From positions 1-64,000 of the forward strand of contig JBQGCL010000106.1 of the NCBI GenBank assembly GCA_052038485.1: 64,000 nt of DNA, written 5' to 3'. The position numbers were made by a program, and so were the translations under genes. Below are positions 8,260 to 16,371 of this stretch, piece by piece (positions within the stretch are counted from its first letter, which is position 1; the number at the start of each line of letters is the position of its first letter). Under the pieces are notes generated by a model. The model was given only the letters and a program-made list of their open reading frames with translations, had not been told where the DNA came from and did no database searches. Source of the DNA: JACVRW01 sp052038485 (GTDB taxonomy: Bacteria > Actinomycetota > Thermoleophilia > Solirubrobacterales > Thermoleophilaceae).

Positions 8260-9728
8260 GCCCTACCTTCGCAGCTCGACAGGTCGGCCAGGATGCGCCG
8301 AAGCGTGCGTAGGCGGATCCGGTAGCGCGGGTCGCCGCTCAGCGAGTTGAGCTCGGCCGGATCTCGTTTGAGGTCATACAGCTCGCTTTGACCGCCCACG
8401 TAGTCGACGAACAGCCAGCGCGTCGTGCGCACGGCGCGCCAGGCCGGGACCTTCGGCTGCTGGCCCTTCGCCCCCTCGTCCGACTTGTGGCGGCCGAAGG
8501 CGCCCATACCCCCGGTCTCGTGCAGAAGCGGGCGCAGGCTGCGCAGGCCGATGTCGCGTGCGAACGGCAGGATCGAGCGGCCGTCGAGGCGCAGGCGCGC
8601 CCGCGCTCCCGTCGCGTCGAGGATCGTCGGTGCGAGGTCGACATTGCCGACCAGCGCCTTGGTTCGCCGGTTGCGCAAGAGGCCCGGGCCGCGGATCAGG
8701 AGCGGCACCTGGGTGGAGGGGTCGTACGGGAGCATCTTGCCGAGCGGGACCCGGTGCTCTCCCTGCATGTAGCCGTTGTCGGAGGTGAAGATGACGTAGG
8801 TGTCGTCGAGCTCGCCCAGGCGCTTGAGCCGCCTGACGATCGCCGCCATCGCCTCGTCGACGGCTAGCAGCGACTCGCGGCGCAGCCGCTTGCGCTCGAA
8901 GATCGCCAGGTGCTCGGCGGCGGTGAGACGGTGGTTCCAGCGCCCCAGGAACCACGGCTTGTCCGACACGTCGGCCTCGTCGTAGCCGCGCGGGCGCGGG
9001 AAGCGCGTGCCGCGAAAGCGGCCGCGGTGCCGCGGCGCCGGGCGGACGAGGTGGCCGGTGAGGCGCTGGACGTAGCCCGACTCGTGATGGGGCGCGAGGA
9101 ACGCGACCGACAGGAAGAACGGCTCTGGCTCCGGCGCCTTGCGCGAGATGAAGGAGAGCGCCTTGCGGGCCAGGACATCGGTCTGGTAGAGGCGGGGGTT
9201 CTCGACGAGCGGCTTGCCGTACTCGCGCGCGCGGCCGTTCTCGAAGATCTTGTAGCCCCACATGCGGTAGGTGGTGTGGTCGATCAGGCCGTACCACTCC
9301 GTCCAGCCGGGCGGAACCTCCGGCGCCCACTCGCTGCCGTAGCCGTTGAGGTACTTGCCCATGTGGGCGGTGACGTAGCCGGCCCGCTCGAGCCAGACCG
9401 GCAGGTACTCGCGCGTCTGAAGGCTGCCGTAGCCGCCGCCGCACTTCCTGTAGAGGCAGAGCACGTGGTTGTTGTGGGTGTACTGGCCGGTCAGGTAGGT
9501 CGCCCGCGAGGGGCAGCAGAGCGGGTAGGAGACGTACGAGCGCGTGAAGGTCACGCCCGCGCCTCCGATCAGCCGCCTCGTGAGCGGCATCACCGTCATG
9601 TCGCCGACGGTTTGGTCGTCGGTCATCACCAGGACGACGTTGGGCCGGTCGGGGGGCCGGTCCTGCGCCGCAGCGGGCGCAACCGGGAGCAGCAGCGCGG
9701 CGAGCAGAGCCGCTACGACGAGCCTCAT
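8226..9728 (-). CDS. Secreted sulfatase (formylglycine type)
   Basis: A 500-residue alkaline-phosphatase-fold sulfatase with a signal peptide (MRLVVAALLAALLLPVAPAAA). The metal-binding TDDQ lies at 36-39. The modification motif CCPSRATYLTG starts at Cys71, which would become formylglycine in the C-x-P-S-R context. HMGKYLNG and FTSDNGYMQGEHR supply further active-site residues. The overall pattern resembles N-acetylglucosamine-6-sulfatase-like enzymes that desulfate polysaccharides, but the substrate cannot be assigned. The start overlaps the propeller gene by 4 bp (ATGA read leftward) and the 3' end overlaps the S53 gene by 34 bp, so the three are probably co-transcribed. A formylglycine-generating enzyme would be needed and is not in the window. 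Confidence 0.93.
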   Translation of the reverse strand: MRLVVAALLAALLLPVAPAAAQDRPPDRPNVVLVMTDDQTVGDMTVMPLTRRLIGGAGVTFTRSYVSYPLCCPSRATYLTGQYTHNNHVLCLYRKCGGGYGSLQTREYLPVWLERAGYVTAHMGKYLNGYGSEWAPEVPPGWTEWYGLIDHTTYRMWGYKIFENGRAREYGKPLVENPRLYQTDVLARKALSFISRKAPEPEPFFLSVAFLAPHHESGYVQRLTGHLVRPAPRHRGRFRGTRFPRPRGYDEADVSDKPWFLGRWNHRLTAAEHLAIFERKRLRRESLLAVDEAMAAIVRRLKRLGELDDTYVIFTSDNGYMQGEHRVPLGKMLPYDPSTQVPLLIRGPGLLRNRRTKALVGNVDLAPTILDATGARARLRLDGRSILPFARDIGLRSLRPLLHETGGMGAFGRHKSDEGAKGQQPKVPAWRAVRTTRWLFVDYVGGQSELYDLKRDPAELNSLSGDPRYRIRLRTLRRILADLSSCEGRACQEWADASVR

Positions 9729-11089
9729 CGCACGAACCTGCGGAAGATCGCCACCCCGCCGAGGTAGGCATCCTCGGAGGCCACGTAGACGTTGCGTCCG
9801 TCGGGGCTCACCGTGACCGCCACCGCCACCGTGAGGCCGCGTCCCTCGGGGCAGCCGAAGCCCCCGCTTCGTATGAAGCAGGCGAACCGGTCGGGCAGCT
9901 GAGCGGGGACGCCGGTCGAGCGAGTCCTCCCGATCGCGGCCAGGGAGTTCAGCTTCGAGGAGACCGCGTAGAGGTTGTGGCCGTCCGGACTGACGGCGAC
10001 CCCCCAGGCCTCGTCGAGCAGGCGGCCCGGGACGCAGCGGCGCGTTCCCTTCTGCCGGATGCAGCCGGGTCTCCCGCCGGCCTGCCGCAGCCCGCCCTCC
10101 GGCGTAGTGCGAAGGCTGGCTACGGCGTCGGAGACCGACGCCGCGGCGTAGACGCTGTGGCCGTCGGGGGAGACCGCCAGGTCCACCGGACCGTCAAGGG
10201 CGCGGCCGGCGATACAACCGGCGGAGGGGTTCATCGAGATGCAGCCGGCCGGCCCGGGCGGCTGCGCAAGGCCGTCCCCGTCGCGGCGCAGCACCACCAC
10301 CGCGTCGCTTCCCATGGCGGCCACGTAGACGGCGCGCCCGTCGGGGCTGACGGCCATGCCCTCGGGCGATCGCATGGCGCGGGCGCCCGCGCAGCCGTCA
10401 CGGCCCTGGTAGGCGACACAGCCCCCCGGGCCGGGCGCCTGGGTGAGGGAGCCGTCGCGCGCGCGGGCCAAGATCGCGACCGCGCTGGGGAAGCGGCGGC
10501 CGGCGACGTAGACACGCGCTCCATCGGGGCTGACGGCTACGGCGACGGGCTCGTTCAGCGCGCGGCCGTCGAAGCAGCCGCCGCCCGGGAGCTGGCTCAG
10601 GCATCCGGTCGCGCCCGGCAGCTGGGTGAGCGCGCCGGTGCGGCGATTGCGGGCGAAGGCGACGAGCGAGTTGCTGCCGGCCGCGGTGATGTAGACGTTG
10701 CGCCCGTCGGGGCTGATCGCCAGCGCCGAGGGGCGAGCGAGGGCGCGAGCGGCGGCGCACGGGCCGACGCCGAGGTGGGCGACGCAGCCCCGGCGGCCGG
10801 GGAGCTGTGTGAGGCGGCCGCTACGGCGCTCGCGCGCGAAGGCCGCGACCGCGTGACTGCCGTACGAGGCGACGTAGACATGGCGACCGTCGGGGCTGAC
10901 GGCGATGTCCTGGGGGCTGGACACCGCCCGCCCTACCGCGCAGCGGTTGATGCCGGTCTGGTGGATGCAGCCGCGTTCGCCCGTCAGCTGGGCGAGCCGA
11001 CCGACAGGGCCGGCACCGGTGGCGGGTGCTGCGGCGCTCGCGAATACGCCAAGGGCCAGTAGCGCAACGGTCGTCCTGACGCGAAGCAC
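9725..11089 (-). CDS. Secreted seven-bladed beta-propeller with one C-x8-C pair per blade
   Basis: A 454-residue exported protein: signal peptide (LRVRTTVALLALGVFASAAAP) followed by seven repeats of about 55-60 residues. Each repeat holds G-C-x8-C, then a variant of AVSPDGRxVYVAS, the YVTN/lactonase-type propeller strand. All seven C-x8-C pairs keep the same eight-residue spacing, suggesting a disulfide in every blade. Lactonase-like propellers can be enzymes or binding scaffolds; no catalytic residues are evident here, so function is unknown. Start GTG 11089 is preceded by AATGAT and 6 nt, consistent with a leaderless start. It is the first gene of the leftward block with the sulfatase and S53 peptidase. 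Confidence 0.85.
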   Translation of the reverse strand: MLRVRTTVALLALGVFASAAAPATGAGPVGRLAQLTGERGCIHQTGINRCAVGRAVSSPQDIAVSPDGRHVYVASYGSHAVAAFARERRSGRLTQLPGRRGCVAHLGVGPCAAARALARPSALAISPDGRNVYITAAGSNSLVAFARNRRTGALTQLPGATGCLSQLPGGGCFDGRALNEPVAVAVSPDGARVYVAGRRFPSAVAILARARDGSLTQAPGPGGCVAYQGRDGCAGARAMRSPEGMAVSPDGRAVYVAAMGSDAVVVLRRDGDGLAQPPGPAGCISMNPSAGCIAGRALDGPVDLAVSPDGHSVYAAASVSDAVASLRTTPEGGLRQAGGRPGCIRQKGTRRCVPGRLLDEAWGVAVSPDGHNLYAVSSKLNSLAAIGRTRSTGVPAQLPDRFACFIRSGGFGCPEGRGLTVAVAVTVSPDGRNVYVASEDAYLGGVAIFRRFVR

Positions 11090-11168
11090 CGGGTCATCAT
11101 TCAGCCCTCGCAGCGACCGCGCAAGTGCCGCCCACCTCTGCGGGAAGGTTGTTGCTGTGAGCTCGCGC

Positions 11169-12086
11169 TTAGGCCGCGCGCAGCCCGGGACGCTCGTCGG
11201 TGACGTTGGCGTACTTCAGCGCCAGCGAGATGAATGCCTTGCCGGCCGCCGCCTGGCGGCGCGTCACGCGCCAGACGAGCGAGATCGGCCAGGTCAGCCG
11301 CTCCGGGCCGATCGGGCGGAGCTCGATCGGCGGCCCGGGCTCCTCGGCCACCGAGCGCGGTATCACCGCGACGCCGAGGCCCTTGCTCGCCAGGCCGCGG
11401 ACGGCCCCCATCTCGGTGCAGATGAACGGCTTGCGGGGCTCGAGGCCGCACTCGGTCATCGCCCGCTCCAGGCGCCGTCGCAGCGCCGAGTTCTCGCGGT
11501 AGGAGATCAGGTCCTCGGCGGCGAGCTCGGTGAAGGAGATCGACTGCTGCGTACAGAGCCGGTGACCGGGCGACAGCGCGACCACCAGCTCGTCCTTCCA
11601 CAGCAGCGTGGCCGCGAACTCGTCGCCGAGCGCGTCGGGATCGAGGGCCGCGAAGGCGCAGTCGAGCTCGTCGGTGCGCAGCGCCTCGAGCACGTCGTCC
11701 TGGGTCGCCTCGACCATGTGGATGTCCACGCCCGGGTGCGCGCCCCGGAAGTCCGCGAGCAGCTCGAAGATGTCGTAGGGGCCCGTCGGCCACACGCCGC
11801 CGATGCGCAGCTGCCCGCTCAGCAGGCCGGATATCTCCTCCAGCTCGCTGTGCATGTCGTCCACCTCGGCGAGCACGCGCTCGGCGTAGCCGAGGATCAC
11901 GCGGCCCTCGGCGGTCAGCTCCACGCTGCGGCTCGTCCGCCGGAACACCTCGATGCCGAGCTCCTCCTCGAGCCGTCGGATCTGCTGCGACACGGCGGAC
12001 TGGCTCAGGTAGAGCTCCTCGCCCGCCTTCGTCAGCGACCGGTGTTGCGCTACGGCGACGATCGTGCGCAGGTGGCGTAGCTCCAT
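11169..12086 (-). CDS. LysR-family transcriptional regulator
   Basis: A 305-residue LysR-type regulator. The N-terminal winged helix-turn-helix is textbook (MELRHLRTIVAVAQHRSLTK, then AVSQQIRRLEEELG near residues 30-45), followed by the periplasmic-binding-protein-like effector domain with the typical GQLRIGG start at about 90. The effector is not predictable. The gene stands alone between two other leftward genes. An inverted repeat at 12110-12134, just upstream of the start, is a good candidate for its own operator. A C-terminal basic/short-linker region (KYANVTDERPG) is unremarkable. Confidence 0.93.
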   Translation of the reverse strand: MELRHLRTIVAVAQHRSLTKAGEELYLSQSAVSQQIRRLEEELGIEVFRRTSRSVELTAEGRVILGYAERVLAEVDDMHSELEEISGLLSGQLRIGGVWPTGPYDIFELLADFRGAHPGVDIHMVEATQDDVLEALRTDELDCAFAALDPDALGDEFAATLLWKDELVVALSPGHRLCTQQSISFTELAAEDLISYRENSALRRRLERAMTECGLEPRKPFICTEMGAVRGLASKGLGVAVIPRSVAEEPGPPIELRPIGPERLTWPISLVWRVTRRQAAAGKAFISLALKYANVTDERPGLRAA

Positions 12087-12109
12087 TCCTTCATGGTCCC
12101 AGCCCGCAG

Positions 12110-12134
12110 GCAGAAGTCCAAGTAATCCTTCTGC
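12110..12134. promoter_or_regulatory. Candidate LysR operator dyad
   Basis: GCAGAAG (12110-12116) and CTTCTGC (12128-12134) form a perfect 7-bp inverted repeat with an 11-nt spacer, 24 bp upstream of the LysR start codon. Dyads with this spacing are typical LysR-type binding sites; autoregulation is inferred. Confidence 0.5.
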
Positions 12135-12152
12135 TGCCAGCCATGACGGCGG

Positions 12153-13169
12153 TTAATGGAAGAGCCGCCGCACCTCCGCCGTGTACGCCCCCTTCGGCGC
12201 CAGGTTGTGCCGCAGCGCGCCGAAGTAGGCCTCGCGGTCGTCCGTTGCGCCGGGCGGGCGCAGGTCGTGCGCCGAATAGACCATGAACAGCCGCAGCCGC
12301 TTGCCGATGCGCTTGTCCGCGCGCATGCCGGCCACGGTCGAGCGCAGCGCGTCGGCCGCAGCCGGGGAGCTCATGTTCGACGGCCAGCCGTAGTTGTCGG
12401 TCAGGCCGCGGCCGTCGTCGGAGCTGATGCCGTACTCGGTGACGTCGATCGGGATGCTCGCCGGCGCGCCCATCGCGGCCGTCTGCGCGATCGCCCGGCG
12501 GAGCTTGGGCTGCCACTTGTCGCGCGGGCCGTACGGGTGGACGGTCCAGCCGGCGACCATCCGGCCTAGCTTCGGCACGGCGCCGAACATGTGCGTCACC
12601 CAGACCGAGGACGCGGTGCCGCCGTCGTCCGCCTGCGCGAGCAGGCCCACGCGCCGCCCGATCGCGCGGTAGGCCTGGGCGAAGCGGGTCGCGTACAGCT
12701 CGGCCCGGTCCTTGTAGGACTGGTCCGAGTAGGTGTCGCCGTACTGGTCGCGGTACGAGGTCTCGTTGCCGAACTCGATCAGCCGTACCGGCAGACGGTG
12801 GCGCCGGTGCTTGCGCCAGTACGACCCGCCCGGCCCGTACGCCGCCGCCCAGGTGCCGAGGTTGCGCGCCTCGGCCTCAGACGGCACCCGACCGTGAAAG
12901 CCGGCCAGCAGCAACGGCCGCACGCCGCGCCGGGTGAGCGCGGCGACCGTCGAGCGGAGCGCGCCCGCCGGGGTGCCGATGTCGAACTCCACCCGCGCCA
13001 CGCGCGCGCCGAGCCGGTCGGCCGCGACGGCGGACAGGCGGTGGTTGGCGGTCGACACCAAGCCGGGCGTGAACAGCCGCTTGGCGTCGGCCGAATCGGA
13101 GTTGCAGCCCGCCGCCAGGGCGGCGAGCAGCGCCGTTGCGGTCAGGAGGGCGCGCGCTGGCAAGCCCAC
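12153..13169 (-). CDS. Glycoside-hydrolase-like (TIM barrel) lipoprotein
   Basis: A predicted surface lipoprotein of about 338 residues: basic-hydrophobic leader with lipobox LAAGC (Cys about 22 from GTG 13169). The mature part looks like a clan GH-A glycosidase: VEFDIGTP, LLLAGFHG, then EFGNETS with the Asn-Glu pair expected for the acid/base residue at the end of strand 4, WTVHPYG, and DVTEYGI with a Glu in the nucleophile position on strand 7. Family (for example GH39-, GH5- or GH79-like) cannot be fixed from sequence alone and no substrate is implied. Frames extend upstream to 13226, but GTG 13169 gives the best leader. It diverges from gpsA. Confidence 0.7.
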   Translation of the reverse strand: MGLPARALLTATALLAALAAGCNSDSADAKRLFTPGLVSTANHRLSAVAADRLGARVARVEFDIGTPAGALRSTVAALTRRGVRPLLLAGFHGRVPSEAEARNLGTWAAAYGPGGSYWRKHRRHRLPVRLIEFGNETSYRDQYGDTYSDQSYKDRAELYATRFAQAYRAIGRRVGLLAQADDGGTASSVWVTHMFGAVPKLGRMVAGWTVHPYGPRDKWQPKLRRAIAQTAAMGAPASIPIDVTEYGISSDDGRGLTDNYGWPSNMSSPAAADALRSTVAGMRADKRIGKRLRLFMVYSAHDLRPPGATDDREAYFGALRHNLAPKGAYTAEVRRLFH

Positions 13170-13189
13170 AACTGTGTCAAAGCTTTCCG

Positions 13190-13195
13190 TACCCT
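13190..13195 (+). promoter_or_regulatory. -10 box (TACCCT) for gpsA
   Basis: TACCCT fits TAnnnT and is followed after 6 nt by an in-frame ATT at 13202, where a leaderless transcript would begin. No convincing -35 is visible. Confidence 0.45.
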
Positions 13196-13201
13196 GCCGC
13201 C

Positions 13202-14269
13202 ATTCGCTATCCGGGCCACCACCCACGGCGCGCCACCGTAGTCGGCGCCGGTTCGTTCGGCACGGCGGTCGCGGTCCTGCTGGTCAGGGCCGGCCTGCGC
13301 ACCGTGCTGCTGTGCCGTACCTCCGAGCAGGCGGACGAGCTCGGCAGCAGCCATCACAACGAGCGCTACCTCCCGGGGGTCGAGCTTCCACGCGAGCTGC
13401 GCATCCGCGCACTCTCGGGGGGCCGCGACCAGCTGGCCCGCTCCGACCTCGTCTTCCTGGCGGTTCCGTCGAAGGCGCTCCCGGAGGCGCTGGCCGACCT
13501 CGGTGGGCTGGGCGTGCCCGCGCGGGCCGGGATCGTCTCGCTCGCCAAGGGCCTCGTCCCGCCCGACGGGCTGCCGCCGTCGGTGGCGCTCGAGTCCGTC
13601 TACGGCTCCCAGCGCGTGGCGTGCGTCGGCGGCCCTTCGCACGCACGGGAGATGGTCCAGACGGGCGCCGGGCTGGTCTGCGCCTCGCGCTCCGAGGCGC
13701 TTGCCCACGACGTGGCCGAGGCGTTCCAGCGCGCCGGGGTCGTGTGCGAGGTCTCCGACGACCCCGTCGGGGTCGAGTTGGCCGGGGTGGCCAAGAACGT
13801 GGCCGCGGTGGCGGTCGGCGCGACCCAGGCGCAGGGCCTCAACGCGGCCGGGATGGCGGCAGCCGACATCTTCCTCGAGGTGCTCGCGCTCGCCCGGGCG
13901 AGCGGCGGCCGCGCCCGCACGTTCGTGGGGCGGGCGGGCACCGGCGACCTGGTCGCCACGGCGCTGGCGCCCACCTCGCGCAACCGCAGCGCCGGCGAGC
14001 TGCTCGCCGAGGGTGTCCCGGCCGAGGAGATCCCGGGCCGCGTCGGGCAGGCTGTCGAGGCGCTGGAGACGGTCCGCCTGCTCGCCTACGCGATCGAGCG
14101 GGAGCGGCTCGAGGCGCCGGTCGTGTCGGCGCTGGCGCGACTGATCGAGGGGTCGATGCCGCTCGACGAGTGGATCGCGCTCGTGCGGGCCATGCAGCCG
14201 CCGCCGGCGCGCTTCTCGCGCCCCTCCACGTGGTGGGCGCGGCTTCGGGCATGGCTGCGACGCCGCTAG
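13202..14269 (+). CDS. gpsA: Glycerol-3-phosphate dehydrogenase [NAD(P)+]
   Basis: GpsA makes sn-glycerol-3-phosphate from dihydroxyacetone phosphate for phospholipid synthesis. The N-terminal Rossmann motif is VVGAGSFGTAVA; the catalytic lysine sits in the ELAGVAKNVAAVAVG segment; GRAGTGDLVATALAPTSRNRSAGELLAEG is the family's C-terminal signature. The start is unclear. The nearest conventional start is TTG 13136, inside the divergent lipoprotein gene. A TACCCT box ends 6 nt before an in-frame ATT at 13202 that leaves 11 residues before the ATVVGAG strand, an ideal length. I list the ATT start (355 aa) but TTG 13136 (377 aa) remains possible. The C-terminal basic tail (WWARLRAWLRRR) extends past the usual end. 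Confidence 0.93.
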   Translation: MRYPGHHPRRATVVGAGSFGTAVAVLLVRAGLRTVLLCRTSEQADELGSSHHNERYLPGVELPRELRIRALSGGRDQLARSDLVFLAVPSKALPEALADLGGLGVPARAGIVSLAKGLVPPDGLPPSVALESVYGSQRVACVGGPSHAREMVQTGAGLVCASRSEALAHDVAEAFQRAGVVCEVSDDPVGVELAGVAKNVAAVAVGATQAQGLNAAGMAAADIFLEVLALARASGGRARTFVGRAGTGDLVATALAPTSRNRSAGELLAEGVPAEEIPGRVGQAVEALETVRLLAYAIERERLEAPVVSALARLIEGSMPLDEWIALVRAMQPPPARFSRPSTWWARLRAWLRRR

Positions 14270-14282
14270 ACTCGAAGGAGCG

Positions 14283-14489
14283 ATGAAGACCGAAATCCAC
14301 CCCGAATACGTGCCGGCCCACGTGCGCTGCACGTGCGGAAACGAGTTCTGGACTCGCTCCACCAAGCCCGAGCTGCACGTCGAGATCTGCTCCAACTGCC
14401 ACCCCTTCTACACGGGTCGCCAGAAGCTGGTCGACACCGGCGGCCGGGTGGAGCGCTTCCGCCGCCGCGCGGCCCGCGCCGGGCGGTAG
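14283..14489 (+). CDS. rpmE: 50S ribosomal protein L31 (zinc-binding type)
   Basis: A 68-residue L31 of the zinc-containing (C+) form: Cys16 and Cys18 in RCTCGNEF, Cys36 and Cys39 in CSNCHPFYTG. C+ paralogues are usually replaced by zinc-free forms under zinc starvation; no such paralogue is in this window. The start ATG has a clear AAGGAG (14275-14280) 2 nt upstream of the usual spacing window, and a TAGACT -10-like box (14267-14272) overlaps the gpsA stop, so the gene can have its own very short leader. A compact hairpin follows the stop at 14504-14520. Confidence 0.97.
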   Translation: MKTEIHPEYVPAHVRCTCGNEFWTRSTKPELHVEICSNCHPFYTGRQKLVDTGGRVERFRRRAARAGR

Positions 14490-14503
14490 CCAACTCCGCA
14501 ACT

Positions 14504-14520
14504 CAGGCCCCTCCGGCCTG
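14504..14520 (+). terminator. Hairpin after rpmE
   Basis: CAGGCC (14504-14509) pairs with GGCCTG (14515-14520) around a CCTCC loop, 15 bp after the rpmE stop. Only two T residues follow, so it is a GC-stem terminator candidate rather than a classic one. Confidence 0.45.
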
Positions 14521-14532
14521 TTCACACGGAGC

Positions 14533-15273
14533 ATGCGTCGGAGGCTGCTGACAGCAACCGCGGTCGCGACCGCCGCCCTGGCGGCGGCGACGACCCCTGC
14601 CGTGGGCGAGGCGAAGCTGCCTGCGAGCGTGAAGGTCAAGGACTGCTCGATCGAGAACGAGTCGGCGCTGTTCATCGCGCGCATGCGCCAGATCGAGGCC
14701 AGCGACCGCATGTGGCTTCGCATCCGGCTGCTCGAGAAGGGCGAGGGCGGCTTCCACTTGCTCAAGGCGCCCGGCCTGGGGCGCTGGCGCAAGTCCAAGC
14801 CGGCCGTGGGCGCCTTCGCGTACAAACAGGCCGTGCGCGGCCTCGAGTCGGGGTCGCTGTACCGGGCCGCGGTCGACTACCGCTGGTACGACGAGAACGG
14901 TTCGCTGGTCGCCACTACACACCGCCGCTCGGCGCCCTGTCGCCAGTACGACGTGCTGCCCAACCTCACCGCCGCCCCGGTCAGCGTCAAGGCGCTGCGC
15001 CAGGCCGGCGTGGTGCGCTACCGCGTGCTCGTCACCAACGAGGGGATCGCCACGGCGACCGGCGTGCCGGTGCGGCTGAGCGTCGATGGCGACGTGGTCG
15101 ACACGGTCACGGTGCCCCAGCTGCTGCCCGCGGAGCGGCGCGTGATCTCGATCCTGGGACCCGCCTGCGTCCGCTCGGTGAAGGTCGAGGTGGACCCCGA
15201 TGGCGTGATCGTCGAGTCCGCCGAGTCCGACAACGTGCGCGAGGTCGCCTGCGGCGACCTCGGTCCAGGCTAA
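14533..15273 (+). CDS. Exported CARDB-like domain protein
   Basis: A 246-residue exported protein with a clear signal peptide (MRRRLLTATAVATAALAAATTPAVGEA). The C-terminal ~95 residues fit a CARDB-type immunoglobulin-like fold: VRYRVLVTNEGIATATGVPVR, LSVDGDVVDTVTVPQLLP, and the closing VDPDGVIVESAESDNV that usually ends each CARDB repeat. The middle region (about 30-140) has no recognised domain but contains paired aromatic-rich strands. CARDB domains commonly act as extracellular binding or spacer modules. Start ATG has a short CGGAG ribosome site. Its neighbours are housekeeping genes and say little about its role. Confidence 0.72.
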   Translation: MRRRLLTATAVATAALAAATTPAVGEAKLPASVKVKDCSIENESALFIARMRQIEASDRMWLRIRLLEKGEGGFHLLKAPGLGRWRKSKPAVGAFAYKQAVRGLESGSLYRAAVDYRWYDENGSLVATTHRRSAPCRQYDVLPNLTAAPVSVKALRQAGVVRYRVLVTNEGIATATGVPVRLSVDGDVVDTVTVPQLLPAERRVISILGPACVRSVKVEVDPDGVIVESAESDNVREVACGDLGPG

Positions 15274-15295
15274 GCGAGCGCCCCCAGGGCGCCGA

Positions 15296-15301
15296 TACCA
15301 T
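15296..15301 (+). promoter_or_regulatory. -10 box (TACCAT) of a leaderless promoter
   Basis: TACCAT, then exactly 7 nt, then GTG 15309. The arrangement fits a transcript beginning at the start codon and decides the start of the DUF1385 gene. Confidence 0.55.
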
Positions 15302-15308
15302 CGGTGCT

Positions 15309-16337
15309 GTGAGCGCCTCTCCGTCGAGCAACGGTCAGGCTCCCGACCACCTAAGGGAGGCGACCAAGGACGCCCCGGTCGGCGGCCAGGCCGTGCTCGA
15401 GGGCGTGATGATGCGCGGCATCTCCACCTGGGCGGTGGCGGTGCGCAAGCCGTCAGCCGAGCAGCTCGCGGCCGGCGGCCCCGACTCGAAGGAGGGGGCC
15501 AAGGGCGAGATCGAGGTGATCTCGGAGCCGCTCGTCTCGTGGACGAAGAAGCACCGCCTGCTGCGCCTGCCGGTGGTGCGCGGTGTCGTGGCGCTCGCCG
15601 AGTCGCTCAAGATCGGCTTCCGCGCGCTCGGCATCTCGGCCAACGCACAGGTGCCGCCCGACGACGACGGCGCGCAGAAGGAGATCGGCGGCGGCGCCTG
15701 GGTGGGGACGATCGTGTTCGCGCTGCTGTTCGCGATCGGCCTGTTCTTCCTGCTGCCGGCCGGCCTGACGAACCTGTTCTCGGACTCGATCCCGAACGGC
15801 TTCGTGTTCGTGGTGATCGAGAAGATCGTGCGCATCTCGATCTTCCTCGTCTACCTGTGGCTGATCTCGCGCATGCCCGATCTGCAGCGCGTGTTCGAGT
15901 ACCACGGCGCCGAGCACAAGACGATCTCGTGCTACGAGGCGGGCGAGCCGCTCACGCCCGAGAACGCGCAGCGCTACTCGCGCTTCCACCCGCGCTGCGG
16001 GACGAGCTTCCTGCTGCTCGTGATGATCGTGGCGATCCTGGTCTTCGCGCCGCTCGGCAAACTGGATTGGCCGTGGCTGTTCGCGTCGCGGGTGCTCGGC
16101 ATCCCGATCGTCGCGGGGCTGGCGTTCGAGCTGATCAAGTGGTTCGGCCGCAACCGCACCAAGCGCTGGGCGCGCGCGCTGATGTGGCCCGGAATGCAGC
16201 TCCAGCGTCTCACCACGCGCGAGCCCGAGCTGCCCCAGCTGGCCGTCGCGATCGCGGCGCTCGAGGCTGTTCTCGCGGTCGAAAACCCCCGCGCGGCGAG
16301 CGACGAGGATCTGGTCGGCATAGAGGTTGTGGCCTAG
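15309..16337 (+). CDS. DUF1385 (YqhQ-like) membrane protein
   Basis: A 342-residue member of the DUF1385/YqhQ family. Landmarks are the N-terminal VGGQAVLEGVMMRG motif, several membrane helices (about 140-205 and 250-300), and the conserved central cluster YHGAEHKTISCYEAGEPLT ... ENA ... HPRCGTSFLLL, whose His, Cys and Glu residues suggest metal binding. The function of the family is unknown; in many genomes it lies next to prfA and prmC, as it does here (SDR gene between). The start is GTG 15309, supported by the TACCAT box 7 nt upstream and by the family N-terminus; longer upstream frame is not coding. Confidence 0.9.
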   Translation: MSASPSSNGQAPDHLREATKDAPVGGQAVLEGVMMRGISTWAVAVRKPSAEQLAAGGPDSKEGAKGEIEVISEPLVSWTKKHRLLRLPVVRGVVALAESLKIGFRALGISANAQVPPDDDGAQKEIGGGAWVGTIVFALLFAIGLFFLLPAGLTNLFSDSIPNGFVFVVIEKIVRISIFLVYLWLISRMPDLQRVFEYHGAEHKTISCYEAGEPLTPENAQRYSRFHPRCGTSFLLLVMIVAILVFAPLGKLDWPWLFASRVLGIPIVAGLAFELIKWFGRNRTKRWARALMWPGMQLQRLTTREPELPQLAVAIAALEAVLAVENPRAASDEDLVGIEVVA

Positions 16338-16371
16338 GTTTAGGCCGCGCGTGCCCCGGGACGTCTAACTG

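Noticed and set aside
14231..14282. Zinc-responsive (Zur) site before rpmE
   Set aside because: No palindromic AT-rich Zur-like box; L31 has all four cysteines, so it is the zinc-replete form that is not usually Zur-repressed.
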